Assembly (NCBI GenBank): GCA_963205285.1
Contig: CAUJJQ010000097.1
Span: forward strand, 1 to 28,310
From: Pseudomonadota bacterium
Lineage (GTDB): Bacteria > Pseudomonadota > Alphaproteobacteria > Sphingomonadales > Sphingomonadaceae
Length of the DNA stretch: 28,310 nucleotides
Reading direction: 5' to 3'
In this document: one piece after another, positions 7,874 through 15,215 of the stretch
How positions within the stretch are numbered: the stretch's first letter is position 1
Layout: every line of letters begins with the position of its first letter
The notes under the pieces: generated by a model
What the model saw: the letters and a program-made list of their open reading frames with translations, nothing else
Told to the model about the DNA's origin: nothing
Database searches by the model: none
Made by a program: the position numbers and the translations under genes

Positions 7874-7996
7874 ATGAGCGACGCCAGCAAATCTTCAACC
7901 AGCAAGGGCAGCGGCGATGCCAAGGACGGCGTGCCGCCGCAACAGGCAACCGGCGGCGATGGCAAGCCCGCCAAAAATGACGGCGGCAAGAAATAA
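7874..7996 (+). CDS. Small hydrophilic hypothetical protein, 40 aa
   Basis: ATG at 7874 with a GGCAGGA ribosome binding site 4-5 bases upstream opens a 40-codon frame ending in TAA at 7994-7996. The product (MSDASKSSTSKGSGDAKDGV and so on) is made almost only of Ser, Gly, Lys, Asp, Ala and Pro, so it should be disordered and basic at the C-terminus (NDGGKK). It lies between thrS (divergent) and polA, 59 bases before polA. No family is recognised. Because such composition can arise by chance in GC-rich DNA, confidence rests mostly on the good ribosome binding site and clean ATG-to-stop frame. Confidence 0.5.
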   Translation: MSDASKSSTSKGSGDAKDGVPPQQATGGDGKPAKNDGGKK

Positions 7997-8021
7997 GCGC
8001 TAGCTAAACCTCACGCCCCTC

Positions 8022-8054
8022 GCGCCTGCGTTGGCAAATTGCTATCGCAGGTGC
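8022..8054 (+). promoter_or_regulatory. Inverted repeat covering the polA translation start region
   Basis: GCGCCTGCG (8022-8030) can pair with CGCAGGTGC (8046-8054) over nine positions, one of them a G-U pair, with a 15-base loop. It ends one base before the polA ATG and contains GCAGG, the only Shine-Dalgarno-like sequence available. If it forms in the mRNA it would lower polA translation initiation. It could also be a DNA operator. Confidence 0.4.
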
Positions 8055-8055
8055 C

Positions 8056-10884
8056 ATGGCGCGCAATCACCTCTTCCTCGTCGATGGCTCCGGCTATATT
8101 TTTCGAGCCTATCACCGGCTGCCCCCGCTGACCAACACCAGTGGTGTGCCGGTCGGCGCGGTCTACGGTTATACGACGATGCTGTGGAAGCTCGCCGATG
8201 ATTTGCACAAGGCCGATGGGCCGAGCCATTTGGCCGTCATCCTCGACCATAGTGGCAAGAGTTTTCGCAACGACATCTACCCAGAATATAAGGCGCACCG
8301 CCCGCCCGCACCCGAAGATTTGGTGCCGCAATTCCCGCTGATTCGTGACGCGACGCGCGCATTTTCGCTGCCGTGCATCGAACTGCCGGGGTTTGAGGCG
8401 GATGACCTGATCGCCAGCTATGCCACGGCTGCATTGGCGGCCGGTTGGGATGTGACGATTGTTTCGGCTGACAAGGATTTGATGCAGTTGGTGAGTGTGG
8501 CGATTGCGCCCGATGCACCCAGCATCGACATGCTCGACACGATGAAAAATCTGCGGATTGGCCGCGATGCGGTGGTCGAAAAATTTGGCGTTGGCCCCGA
8601 ACGCCTCGGCGATGTGCTGGGGCTGATGGGGGACAGCGTGGACAATGTCCCCGGCGTGCCCGGCGTCGGGCCGAAAACAGCGGCAAAGCTGATTAACGAA
8701 CATGGGGATTTTGACGCCGTGCTGGCCGCCGCGCCGTCGATGAAGGCGGGCAAGCTGCGCGAAAATCTGATTGAATTTGCGGCGCAGGCGCGTCTGTCGC
8801 GCGTCTTGGTCGAACTGAAATGTGATGTGCCCTTGCCGGTTGAATTGGATGCGCTGAAACTGGATGGGATACCGCCCGATCCTTTACGTGAATTTTTGCT
8901 CCACCATGGGTTTAAAAGCCTTGCCGCGCGGCTGGGTAATGATGCCGGCCCGCCCGCTGGCCGCGCCACCGGCCTTGCCGCGCCCGTCGTGCGCGAAGCG
9001 GGCGCAGACACCCCGCGTGCAGACAGCGCATCGCATGGCTTGCCCGACATTCCCTCCATCGACCGCAGCAAATATGCCTGTGTCACCAGCCTTGCCGCGC
9101 TCGATACATGGGTGGCGGAGGCGCGCGCATTGGGCCATGTTGCCATCGACACCGAAACCGCGAGCCTGGATTCGGTGACGGGCCGGTTGGTCGGCGTTTC
9201 GCTGGCGCTTGGTGTGGGCAAGGCGTGCTATATCCCGCTCGGCCATGGGGGGCATGATCTCCTCTCCGAAAGGCCGGAGCAGGTGGATTTTGCCGCCGCC
9301 ATCGAACGGATTGGCGCGCTGGCGGCGGATGATAGCGTGCTGAAAATCGGCCATAACCTCAAATATGATATGGCGGTTCTGGCGCAGCATGGCGTCCATT
9401 TTGCCAATATCGATGACACGATGCTGCTGTCCTTTGCGCTTGATGCAGGCGCGCATGGCCATGGCATGGATGAACTGGCAAGCCGCCATCTGGGGCACGA
9501 ATGTATCGCCTTCAAAGATGTGTGCGGGACGGGTAAAAGCCAGATCAGCTTTGCCGAAGTGCCACTCGATCGCGCGACCCAATATGCGGCGGAGGATGCC
9601 GATGTCACGTGGCGGCTGTGGCGGTTGCTGCGCCACCGCCTGTGGCAGGAGGGGGGCAGCCGCATTTACGAAATGGTTGACCGCGCGCTGCCCGCCAGCG
9701 TGATGGCGATGGAACGGCGCGGGATACAGGTGAATCGGGAGGCTTTGGCTCGCCTTTCCGCCATTTTTGCCGAAGATATGGTGCGGTTGGAAGCGGCGAT
9801 CCATGCAGAGGCTGGCGCCCCCTTTACCATCGGCAGCCCCAAGCAATTGGGGGAGATTTTGTTCGACAAAATGGCGCTAAAGGGCGGTCGCAAGGGTAAA
9901 TCGGGCGACTGGTCAACCGACCAGAATGAACTGGAACGGCTGGAACGGGACGGGGTGGCGATTGCGCGCCTCATCCTCGAATGGCGGCAGGTGGCAAAGC
10001 TGAAATCCACCTATACCGATGCTTTGCAGGCGCAAATCAACCCCACAACGGGGCGCGTCCACACCAGCTATAGTCTGGTGGGCGCACAGACGGGGCGATT
10101 ATCCTCCACCGATCCCAATTTGCAGAATATCCCCATCCGCAGCGAAACCGGGCGGCAGATCCGCGAAGCCTTTGTCGCCGCGCCGAGGCATAGTTTAATC
10201 GCGGCGGATTATAGCCAGATTGAACTGCGATTGGCCGCGCATATGGCCGATGTGCCCCAGTTGAAGGATGCTTTTGCCGATGGCGCGGACATCCACGCGC
10301 GCACGGCGGTGGAATTATTTGGGGAGGTGACGCGCGACAGCCGTGCCAAGGCAAAAACCGTCAATTTCGCGATATTATATGGCATTTCGCGCTATGGCCT
10401 TGCCCAAAGACTCGAAATTTCCAATGGGGAGGCGCAGGAAATCATCGGCCGATATTTCGAACGCTTTCCCGGCATTAGCGATTATATTCAGGCGACGCTT
10501 GAACATGCGCGCGAAGCGGGTTTCACCGAAACCCTGTTCGGGCGCAAAACATGGTTCCCGCGCATCAAATCATCCAACCAGACCGAACGGGCAGGCAGCG
10601 AACGCGCGGCGATTAACGCGCCGATACAGGGGACGAGTGCGGACATCATCAAACGCGCAATGAACCGGATGGATGCGGCGCTGGCCGCCGCTGGCTTGCA
10701 GAATGTGGCCATGCTGCTCCAAGTCCATGACGAACTGGTGTTTGAAGCGCCCGACCATTTGGTTGATGCGGCCATCCCCATCATCAAATCGGTGATGGAG
10801 GGGGCGGCAAGCCCCATCGTCAAATTGTCGGTGCCGCTGGTGGTTGATGTTGGCGTTGGCGCGACATGGGGCGCCGCGCATTAG
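8056..10884 (+). CDS. polA: DNA polymerase I
   Basis: The 942-residue protein has the three-domain architecture of Pol I. The N-terminal 5'-3' nuclease domain carries LVDGSGYIFRAYH, EADDLIA, SADKDLMQLV and GDSVDNVPGVPGVGPKTAAKL. The 3'-5' proofreading domain is intact: the DTET exo I motif (HVAIDTETASLDS), an exo II IGHNLKYDMAVL and an exo III YAAEDADVTWRL. The family-A polymerase domain has DYSQIELRLAAHM (motif A), the O-helix segment RAKAKTVNFAILYGISRYG (motif B) and LQVHDELVFE (motif C). It removes RNA primers, fills Okazaki gaps and acts in excision repair. Length is normal for alphaproteobacteria. The start ATG is preceded by an inverted repeat; the stop codon TAG is part of the following hairpin repeat. 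Confidence 0.98.
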   Translation: MARNHLFLVDGSGYIFRAYHRLPPLTNTSGVPVGAVYGYTTMLWKLADDLHKADGPSHLAVILDHSGKSFRNDIYPEYKAHRPPAPEDLVPQFPLIRDATRAFSLPCIELPGFEADDLIASYATAALAAGWDVTIVSADKDLMQLVSVAIAPDAPSIDMLDTMKNLRIGRDAVVEKFGVGPERLGDVLGLMGDSVDNVPGVPGVGPKTAAKLINEHGDFDAVLAAAPSMKAGKLRENLIEFAAQARLSRVLVELKCDVPLPVELDALKLDGIPPDPLREFLLHHGFKSLAARLGNDAGPPAGRATGLAAPVVREAGADTPRADSASHGLPDIPSIDRSKYACVTSLAALDTWVAEARALGHVAIDTETASLDSVTGRLVGVSLALGVGKACYIPLGHGGHDLLSERPEQVDFAAAIERIGALAADDSVLKIGHNLKYDMAVLAQHGVHFANIDDTMLLSFALDAGAHGHGMDELASRHLGHECIAFKDVCGTGKSQISFAEVPLDRATQYAAEDADVTWRLWRLLRHRLWQEGGSRIYEMVDRALPASVMAMERRGIQVNREALARLSAIFAEDMVRLEAAIHAEAGAPFTIGSPKQLGEILFDKMALKGGRKGKSGDWSTDQNELERLERDGVAIARLILEWRQVAKLKSTYTDALQAQINPTTGRVHTSYSLVGAQTGRLSSTDPNLQNIPIRSETGRQIREAFVAAPRHSLIAADYSQIELRLAAHMADVPQLKDAFADGADIHARTAVELFGEVTRDSRAKAKTVNFAILYGISRYGLAQRLEISNGEAQEIIGRYFERFPGISDYIQATLEHAREAGFTETLFGRKTWFPRIKSSNQTERAGSERAAINAPIQGTSADIIKRAMNRMDAALAAAGLQNVAMLLQVHDELVFEAPDHLVDAAIPIIKSVMEGAASPIVKLSVPLVVDVGVGATWGAAH

Positions 10885-10921
10885 AGCCTGTTTCGATTAG
10901 ATTGAATCGACAAAGGCTCTA
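10882..10921. terminator. Hairpin repeat overlapping the polA stop codon
   Basis: TAGAGCCT (10882-10889) pairs perfectly with AGGCTCTA (10914-10921), and inside it TTCGATT pairs with AATCGA, giving a 40-base imperfect stem-loop. The first three bases are the polA stop codon. The structure resembles the palindromic TAGAGC...GCTCTA intergenic repeats scattered in alphaproteobacterial genomes. It lies between the convergent polA and pheA genes, so it probably ends transcription or protects 3' ends in one or both directions. There is no long T-run. Confidence 0.6.
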
Positions 10922-10937
10922 ACTATCCTTGCCTCCC

Positions 10938-10980
10938 GTGATTTCCGAGTCGTGAAATGTTCCATTTCACTCGAAATCAC
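10938..10980. terminator. Long nested hairpin between convergent polA and pheA
   Basis: GTGATTT (10938-10944) pairs with AAATCAC (10974-10980), CGAG (10946-10949) with CTCG, and inside this GTGAAATG (10952-10959) with CATTTCAC (10963-10970) around a 3-base TTC loop. This makes a nearly continuous 43-base stem-loop, the strongest secondary structure in this gap. It probably serves as a bidirectional terminator or insulator between the two convergent genes. Confidence 0.55.
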
Positions 10981-10996
10981 TCATGGGTCGCGGGTG

Positions 10997-11887
10997 CTAT
11001 TTGCGTTCGCGCGCTTGTCGATAGCTGCCGAGCAGCCGCACTTCATTGCAATGAAAATCCAGTTCGGCCAGCGCGCGGTCAATCGCCGCATCGCCCGGTG
11101 CGCCGACAATATCGGCGTAAAATTTGGTTGCGGCAAAATGGCTGCCGCGCTGATAGCTTTCCAGCTTGGTCATATTGACGCCATTGGTCGCAAAGCCGCC
11201 CAGCGCCTTGTAAAGCGCGGCGGGGATGTTTTTGACCTCAAAAACAAAAGTGGTCATCAGCGTGCCGGTCAGTTCCTCTGCCGATAACGCCTTGGGGGCA
11301 AGGACGACAAAGCGCGTCATATTATCTTCGCTATCCTCCACCCCCGTTGCATGGAGCGTGAGTCCATAAAGCGCGGCGGCGTGGACGGGGGCGAGCGCGG
11401 CCAGCCCCACTTCATCACTGTCGGCGACAAAGGCGGCGGCCCCCGCCGTGTCGGCATAGGCATGGGGGGAAAGCCCCGCAGCCCGCAACCATTTGCGGCA
11501 TTGGCCCAGCGCCTGCGGGTGGCTGATAACCCGTTGCGGCGGCCCCAGATCGCGGCTCATAAAGCCATAACGAATGGGCAGAAAATGTTCGCCGACGATC
11601 GATAAGCCCGATTCGGGTAACAGGAAATGGATGTCCGCGACCCGGCCATGCAGCGAATTTTCAATGGGAATCATCGCGCTGGCGGCGTGGCCTGCGTGGA
11701 CGGCATCCAACGCATCTTCAAAGGAAAAACAGGGCAGTGGCAACGCGGTCGCGTCATATCGTTTGACCGCCAATTCGCTGTTGGCGCCGGGCGCACCCTG
11801 AAAAGCCATGGCGCGGTGCGGCTCTGCCGTTGCGGCAGTCGCCATTTTTTCGACCGCAATCTGCGCAGATGGGGAATAGCTGGACAT
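10997..11887 (-). CDS. pheA: Prephenate dehydratase
   Basis: The 296-residue protein has an N-terminal prephenate dehydratase domain (MAFQGAPGANSELA, PIENSLHGRVADIHFLL, the catalytic TRF triplet at 191-193) and a C-terminal ACT regulatory domain from about 207 (TTFVFEVKNIPAALYKALGG, KLESY). It decarboxylates and dehydrates prephenate to phenylpyruvate, the committed step to phenylalanine; the ACT domain normally gives phenylalanine feedback inhibition. There is no chorismate mutase domain, as expected for a monofunctional enzyme. The open frame extends far upstream across the cytochrome gene, but that extension is unlike the family. ATG 11887 gives the expected N-terminus, although no clear ribosome binding site precedes it. 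It is divergent from the cytochrome c gene. Confidence 0.95.
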   Translation of the reverse strand: MSSYSPSAQIAVEKMATAATAEPHRAMAFQGAPGANSELAVKRYDATALPLPCFSFEDALDAVHAGHAASAMIPIENSLHGRVADIHFLLPESGLSIVGEHFLPIRYGFMSRDLGPPQRVISHPQALGQCRKWLRAAGLSPHAYADTAGAAAFVADSDEVGLAALAPVHAAALYGLTLHATGVEDSEDNMTRFVVLAPKALSAEELTGTLMTTFVFEVKNIPAALYKALGGFATNGVNMTKLESYQRGSHFAATKFYADIVGAPGDAAIDRALAELDFHCNEVRLLGSYRQARERK

Positions 11888-11960
11888 GTTGGCGGCGCGG
11901 GTAAAGCAGCGACACGACGCTGGCAAGCCGCACGGTCGTGATGCGTCCATCGCTTGATGC

Positions 11961-11988
11961 TTGCGCGCGCGCGCCAGCGGCACTAATG
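11961..11988 (+). promoter_or_regulatory. Predicted sigma-70 type promoter of the cytochrome c gene
   Basis: TTGCGC (11961-11966) and CTAATG (11983-11988) are separated by 16 bases. The arrangement matches TTGCCC-N16-CTA pairs seen before several other genes in this window. It would start transcription near 11995, giving a leader of about 55 bases. Confidence 0.45.
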
Positions 11989-12050
11989 GGCAGGCAATAT
12001 GGGCGTTTACGCTGATGGATTGACGCAGAAAAAAGGGGCAGGTTTCGACC

Positions 12051-12668
12051 ATGGATGACCGCAACAATATCGTGCTTGGCTGGGCTTTGGCCGCAGGCAT
12101 CGTCGCGCTGGGCCTGTCGAGCGTGACGAACAAGATTTTCGGCGGTGACCATGTTGAAAAGGCGGGCTTTGCCGTTGCGAGCGCCGATGCGGGCGGTGGT
12201 GGCGCAGCCGCTGAAGAACCGATTGAGGCACGCCTCGCAGTAGCCGATATTGCGGCGGGCCAAGCGGTGTTCCAAAAATGCGCCGCATGCCACACGGCCA
12301 ATGCCGGTGGAGCCAACGGCATTGGCCCCAATCTGCATGGCGTTGTCGGCACCGCAATTGCTGGGCGGCCGGATGGTTTTGCCTATAGCGATGCGCTCAA
12401 ATCGCATGGTGGCACTTGGGATTGGACCAATTTGGACCATTGGTTCACCAGTCCGCGCCGTTTTGCCAATGGCACGAAGATGAGCTTTGCGGGCCTTTCC
12501 AACCCGCAAGATCGCGCCAATTTGATCGCTTGGCTAAATAGCCAGGGGTCGAACCTGCCGCTGCCCGCCGCCCCCGCACCCACAGCAGATGCGGCAGCCG
12601 CGCCGGCTGATGGCGCAGCGCCAGCCGCCCCGGCGGCGGATGCAGCCGCGGCGCCTGCAGCGCACTAA
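12051..12668 (+). CDS. Membrane-anchored class I cytochrome c (cytochrome c552/CycM type)
   Basis: The 205-residue protein has an uncleaved N-terminal membrane anchor (about residues 7-24, IVLGWALAAGIVALGLSS), a flexible Gly/Ala linker, and a cytochrome c domain with the heme-binding CAACH (Cys77, Cys80, His81). The likely axial methionine is Met144 in GTKMSFAGL. It should shuttle electrons between the bc1 complex and a terminal oxidase at the outer face of the inner membrane. The last 40 residues are an unusual Ala/Pro/Asp low-complexity tail. A GGGGCAGG ribosome binding site precedes the ATG. The divergent pheA pairing is, from memory, common in sphingomonads. Confidence 0.93.
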   Translation: MDDRNNIVLGWALAAGIVALGLSSVTNKIFGGDHVEKAGFAVASADAGGGGAAAEEPIEARLAVADIAAGQAVFQKCAACHTANAGGANGIGPNLHGVVGTAIAGRPDGFAYSDALKSHGGTWDWTNLDHWFTSPRRFANGTKMSFAGLSNPQDRANLIAWLNSQGSNLPLPAAPAPTADAAAAPADGAAPAAPAADAAAAPAAH

Positions 12669-12731
12669 ATATTTGGGGCTGGCTTAGCCAAAGAATATGC
12701 CTATCCTTTCCTCGGGGCAGGGGGGAGGATT

Positions 12732-13343
12732 ATGGCCGCGCCGATTGATGATTTTGGCGGCGTGTCGCCGGTCAGCCGTGCGGCAAAATCCGCGCTGCTC
12801 ACGCTCTATCGCCGCCATGGCTGGCGTGCCGAAGGGGTGGTGCCCAGCCCACGCCGCTTTGTCATCATCGCCGCGCCGCACACCAGCAACTGGGATTTCC
12901 TCTATTTTCTGGGGCTGACGCAGGCGCTCGGCATTGATGCCCATTTCATGGCCAAGAAACAATTATTCCGTTGGCCATTGGGCGGTTTTATGCGCGACAT
13001 CGGCGGGATTATGGTCGACCGGGAAAAGGGCGGCAATTATGTTGCGGCAATGGCTCAAGAGTTCGCGCGCCGCGACGAATTCATGCTGACCATCGCGCCG
13101 GAGGGGACACGCGGTGCCGTGCGGCAATGGCGCACGGGATTTTACCAGATTGCGCTGGCGGCGCAGGTGCCGATGGTGATCGGCCTGATGGATTATGCGC
13201 GCAAAGTGGGCGGGCTTGGCCCCGCGATCATGCCGACAGGCGATTATGCCGCCGACATGGCACCAATTGTCGAATTTTATCGGTCGGTAACGCCGCGTCA
13301 CCCGGCAAAGGCGATGGCAAATATAGTGGAGGAAAGCGCATGA
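12732..13343 (+). CDS. PlsC-like 1-acyl-glycerol-3-phosphate acyltransferase family protein
   Basis: The 203-residue protein shows acyltransferase block I as PHTSNWD (His50, Asp55, the HX4D catalytic pair), block II around GGFMRDIGGIMVDR, and block III as APEGTR (Glu124 to Arg127). These proteins transfer fatty acyl chains from acyl-CoA or acyl-ACP to lysophospholipids or related acceptors. The enzyme is shorter than the housekeeping PlsC and lacks an obvious N-terminal membrane helix, so a specialised lipid acceptor is likely. GGGGAGG lies directly before the ATG. The stop overlaps the start of the DUF1295 gene (ATGA), implying coupled translation and perhaps a common lipid substrate. Confidence 0.85.
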   Translation: MAAPIDDFGGVSPVSRAAKSALLTLYRRHGWRAEGVVPSPRRFVIIAAPHTSNWDFLYFLGLTQALGIDAHFMAKKQLFRWPLGGFMRDIGGIMVDREKGGNYVAAMAQEFARRDEFMLTIAPEGTRGAVRQWRTGFYQIALAAQVPMVIGLMDYARKVGGLGPAIMPTGDYAADMAPIVEFYRSVTPRHPAKAMANIVEESA

Positions 13344-14152
13344 GCGCAATTCTACTTCCCTTGGCGGGCAATCTCATTGTGCTGATGCTGGTGCTGATCG
13401 GTTTTTGGCTGGTCGCGGTGCGCCTCCACGATGTCAGCTTCATCGACGCGCTTTGGGCCTATGGCATGGGTGGATTGGCGCTATTTTCGGCGTGGCGCGT
13501 TGGCTGGAGTTTGGGACCACAGGCGAAATTGCTGCTTGCCCTGACGCTCCTCTGGTCGCTGCGCCTTGGCAGTCATTTATGGCTGCGCTGGCGCGAACTG
13601 GGGCCGGATCCGCGCTATACGCGCATTTTGGGCCGCGCGATGGAGGCAAAAAGGTGGAGCTTTGCGCTCGCCTCCCTCCTCATCGTATTTTTGCTGCAAG
13701 GCCCGCTCCTGTGGTTTGTCAGTCTGCCCGCGCAGGTCGGCATATTGGACGGGGCGGCAAACCCATTGCCCCTATCTCCATCGGCATGGGCGGGCGGGCT
13801 GCTGGCGATAATCGGCATCGGTTTTGAAAGCATCGGCGACTGGCAATTGCGCCGTTTTCGCGCTGACCCTGCCAGCAAGGGACAGGTGCTCGACCATGGG
13901 CTATGGCGTTATACCCGCCATCCCAATTATTTTGGCGATGCCTGTACATGGTGGGGGATCTGGCTGGTCGCTGCATCCACTGCGCCGCTCGGCCTCTATA
14001 CCATATTCAGTCCGATTTTGCTGACGTGGATGTTGATGCGCTGGTCGGGTAAACCGATATTGGAGGGCGCGCTCACCAAATCGCGGCCCGGCTATGCCGA
14101 CTATGTCGCGCGCACCAGCGGCTTTTTCCCATGGCCACCCAAGCCGCAATAA
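13340..14152 (+). CDS. DUF1295 / steroid 5-alpha-reductase-like membrane protein
   Basis: The protein has 270 residues from the ATG at 13340, which lies inside the TGA of the preceding gene and has GGAGGAAAG as ribosome binding site. It has six or more membrane segments and the C-terminal signature GLWRYTRHPNYFGDACTWWGIW, typical of the DUF1295 branch of the steroid 5-alpha-reductase / isoprenylcysteine methyltransferase superfamily. This motif builds an NADPH- or S-adenosylmethionine-type cofactor pocket at the membrane. The natural substrate of bacterial DUF1295 proteins is not established; a lipid is expected. The frame is open further upstream, but that part is a shadow of the acyltransferase gene. 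Confidence 0.88.
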   Translation: MSAILLPLAGNLIVLMLVLIGFWLVAVRLHDVSFIDALWAYGMGGLALFSAWRVGWSLGPQAKLLLALTLLWSLRLGSHLWLRWRELGPDPRYTRILGRAMEAKRWSFALASLLIVFLLQGPLLWFVSLPAQVGILDGAANPLPLSPSAWAGGLLAIIGIGFESIGDWQLRRFRADPASKGQVLDHGLWRYTRHPNYFGDACTWWGIWLVAASTAPLGLYTIFSPILLTWMLMRWSGKPILEGALTKSRPGYADYVARTSGFFPWPPKPQ

Positions 14153-14157
14153 GGCTA

Positions 14158-14185
14158 TTGTCAATCATATTGATTGAGATATATT
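14158..14185 (+). promoter_or_regulatory. Promoter with embedded palindromic operator for the DUF4349 gene
   Basis: TTGTCA (14158-14163) and TATATT (14180-14185) are separated by 16 bases, the most consensus-like promoter in the window. The palindrome TCAATCATATTGATTGA (14161-14177; 7-base arms TCAATCA and TGATTGA) fills the space from the -35 box to just before the -10 box. A repressor bound there would block RNA polymerase. The predicted transcript starts near 14192. Confidence 0.6.
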
Positions 14186-14190
14186 CTCTA

Positions 14191-14214
14191 CTCCCTTAGT
14201 TGAGATAAGGGGAG
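14191..14214 (+). promoter_or_regulatory. Possible leader hairpin touching the ribosome binding site
   Basis: CTCCCTTA (14191-14198) can pair with TAAGGGGAG (14206-14214) with one bulged G. The right arm merges with the purine-rich ribosome binding site GGGGAGGGAG of the DUF4349 gene. The hairpin would form at the very 5' end of the predicted transcript and could modulate translation. Confidence 0.35.
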
Positions 14215-14224
14215 GGAGAATCTC

Positions 14225-15154
14225 ATGTCAAAATCAAAATTGCGCGTCCGCGCGCTTGCGTCCAGCATGGTTGTCGCGGTGTTGCTTACCGCCTGTCAAA
14301 ATGCCGAAAACTCTGTTCAGCCTGCCGCCGAAGCCAGCGATGCGGCGATGGATGCTGCTGCCGATGCTGCTGGGCCGGAGGGTGCGAGCGCCAGTGGTGC
14401 TGCCCCCGACGCTGCGGATGTTCGCATCGATCCGGCAATCGCCAGCGGTGTCGCCAGTGGTGTCGCCTTTACTTACAGCGCCCAATACCGCCTGCCCGAT
14501 GCCTCGGTGGGGGAGGCGCAGAGCCGCCATGTCGCCGCCTGCGCCGCACTGGGCCGCGTGCATTGCCGAGTGGGCGACATCCGTTTTGACCAACGAGAGG
14601 GCGGCCAGATCAACGGTTCCCTGCAATTATTCATCGACCCCGCATTGGCGCGCGGGTTTCTGCGCGATGCCGAACGCATGGTCGCCGCGCTTGATGGGGA
14701 AACATTGGCGAGCAGCATCACGGGCGAAGATGTCGGCACCAGCATCGCCAACTCACAGGCCAATAGCGCGCGGCTGGGCGGGGATCTGACGCGGTTGGAG
14801 GAACGGCTGACCGCCCCCGGCCTTAGCGCGCGCGAACGGCAAAATTTGCAGCAACAGGTGGCACAGTTGCGCGGCCAATTGCGCGAGGGGGAGGGGGACC
14901 GCGCAGCGGGGGAGGCGCGGCTTGCCGCAACGCCAGTTGAACTCAGCTACACCGGTCAAACGGGTGTCGCGGGTATCAACCCCGACCGTCCCTTTGCCAG
15001 CGCCTTTGCCGCATCAGCGAACAGTTTTTCGGCATTTTTCGCGTGGCTGCTGACCCTGCTCGGCCTCATCGCGCCATGGGCGATGGTTCCGGCGCTGGGC
15101 GTCCTCATCTGGCGGGTGGCTCGGCGCAAAACGCCGGTGGTGCCCAGCGCATAA
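14225..15154 (+). CDS. DUF4349 domain lipoprotein
   Basis: The 309-residue protein has a lipoprotein signal peptide (MSKSKLRVRALASSMVVAV, then LLTAC with Cys24 as the lipidation site). An Ala/Asp-rich linker (about 30-80) follows, then a beta-rich region (about 80-170), a coiled coil (about 175-232, LTRLEERL and LQQQVAQLRGQLRE), and a C-terminal membrane helix (about 265-290, FAWLLTLLGLIAPWAMVPAL) followed by RVARRK. This is the layout of DUF4349 proteins, envelope proteins of unknown function. A strong GGAGGGAG ribosome binding site precedes the ATG. It sits under its own promoter with a palindromic operator, so it is probably a regulated envelope-stress or surface gene. Confidence 0.82.
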   Translation: MSKSKLRVRALASSMVVAVLLTACQNAENSVQPAAEASDAAMDAAADAAGPEGASASGAAPDAADVRIDPAIASGVASGVAFTYSAQYRLPDASVGEAQSRHVAACAALGRVHCRVGDIRFDQREGGQINGSLQLFIDPALARGFLRDAERMVAALDGETLASSITGEDVGTSIANSQANSARLGGDLTRLEERLTAPGLSARERQNLQQQVAQLRGQLREGEGDRAAGEARLAATPVELSYTGQTGVAGINPDRPFASAFAASANSFSAFFAWLLTLLGLIAPWAMVPALGVLIWRVARRKTPVVPSA

Positions 15155-15178
15155 GCGGGCGAACAAGGGGCGGGGAAA

Positions 15179-15202
15179 GGGGGGAGGGATATTCCTCCCC
15201 CC
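15179..15202. terminator. GC-rich hairpin between convergent genes
   Basis: GGGGGGAGG (15179-15187) pairs exactly with CCTCCCCCC (15194-15202) around the loop GATATT. It lies between the convergent DUF4349 gene and the secreted-protein gene, 25 bases after one stop and 14 bases from the other. It is a good bidirectional terminator candidate, although only a short T-rich tail (CATATTTAA) follows on the plus strand. Confidence 0.6.
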
Positions 15203-15215
15203 CACTCCACCATAT

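Noticed and set aside
6120..7877. Plus-strand frames of 276 and 300 codons opposite thrS
   Set aside because: Every residue block of ThrRS is present on the minus strand; these are complementary frames without recognisable domains.
8884..9846. 320-codon open frame on the minus strand inside polA
   Set aside because: It is a shadow frame caused by high GC at third codon positions; polA is intact and conserved throughout.
11888..12352. Long upstream extension of the pheA frame
   Set aside because: It runs antisense through the cytochrome c gene and has no similarity to prephenate dehydratase; the ATG at 11887 fits the family.
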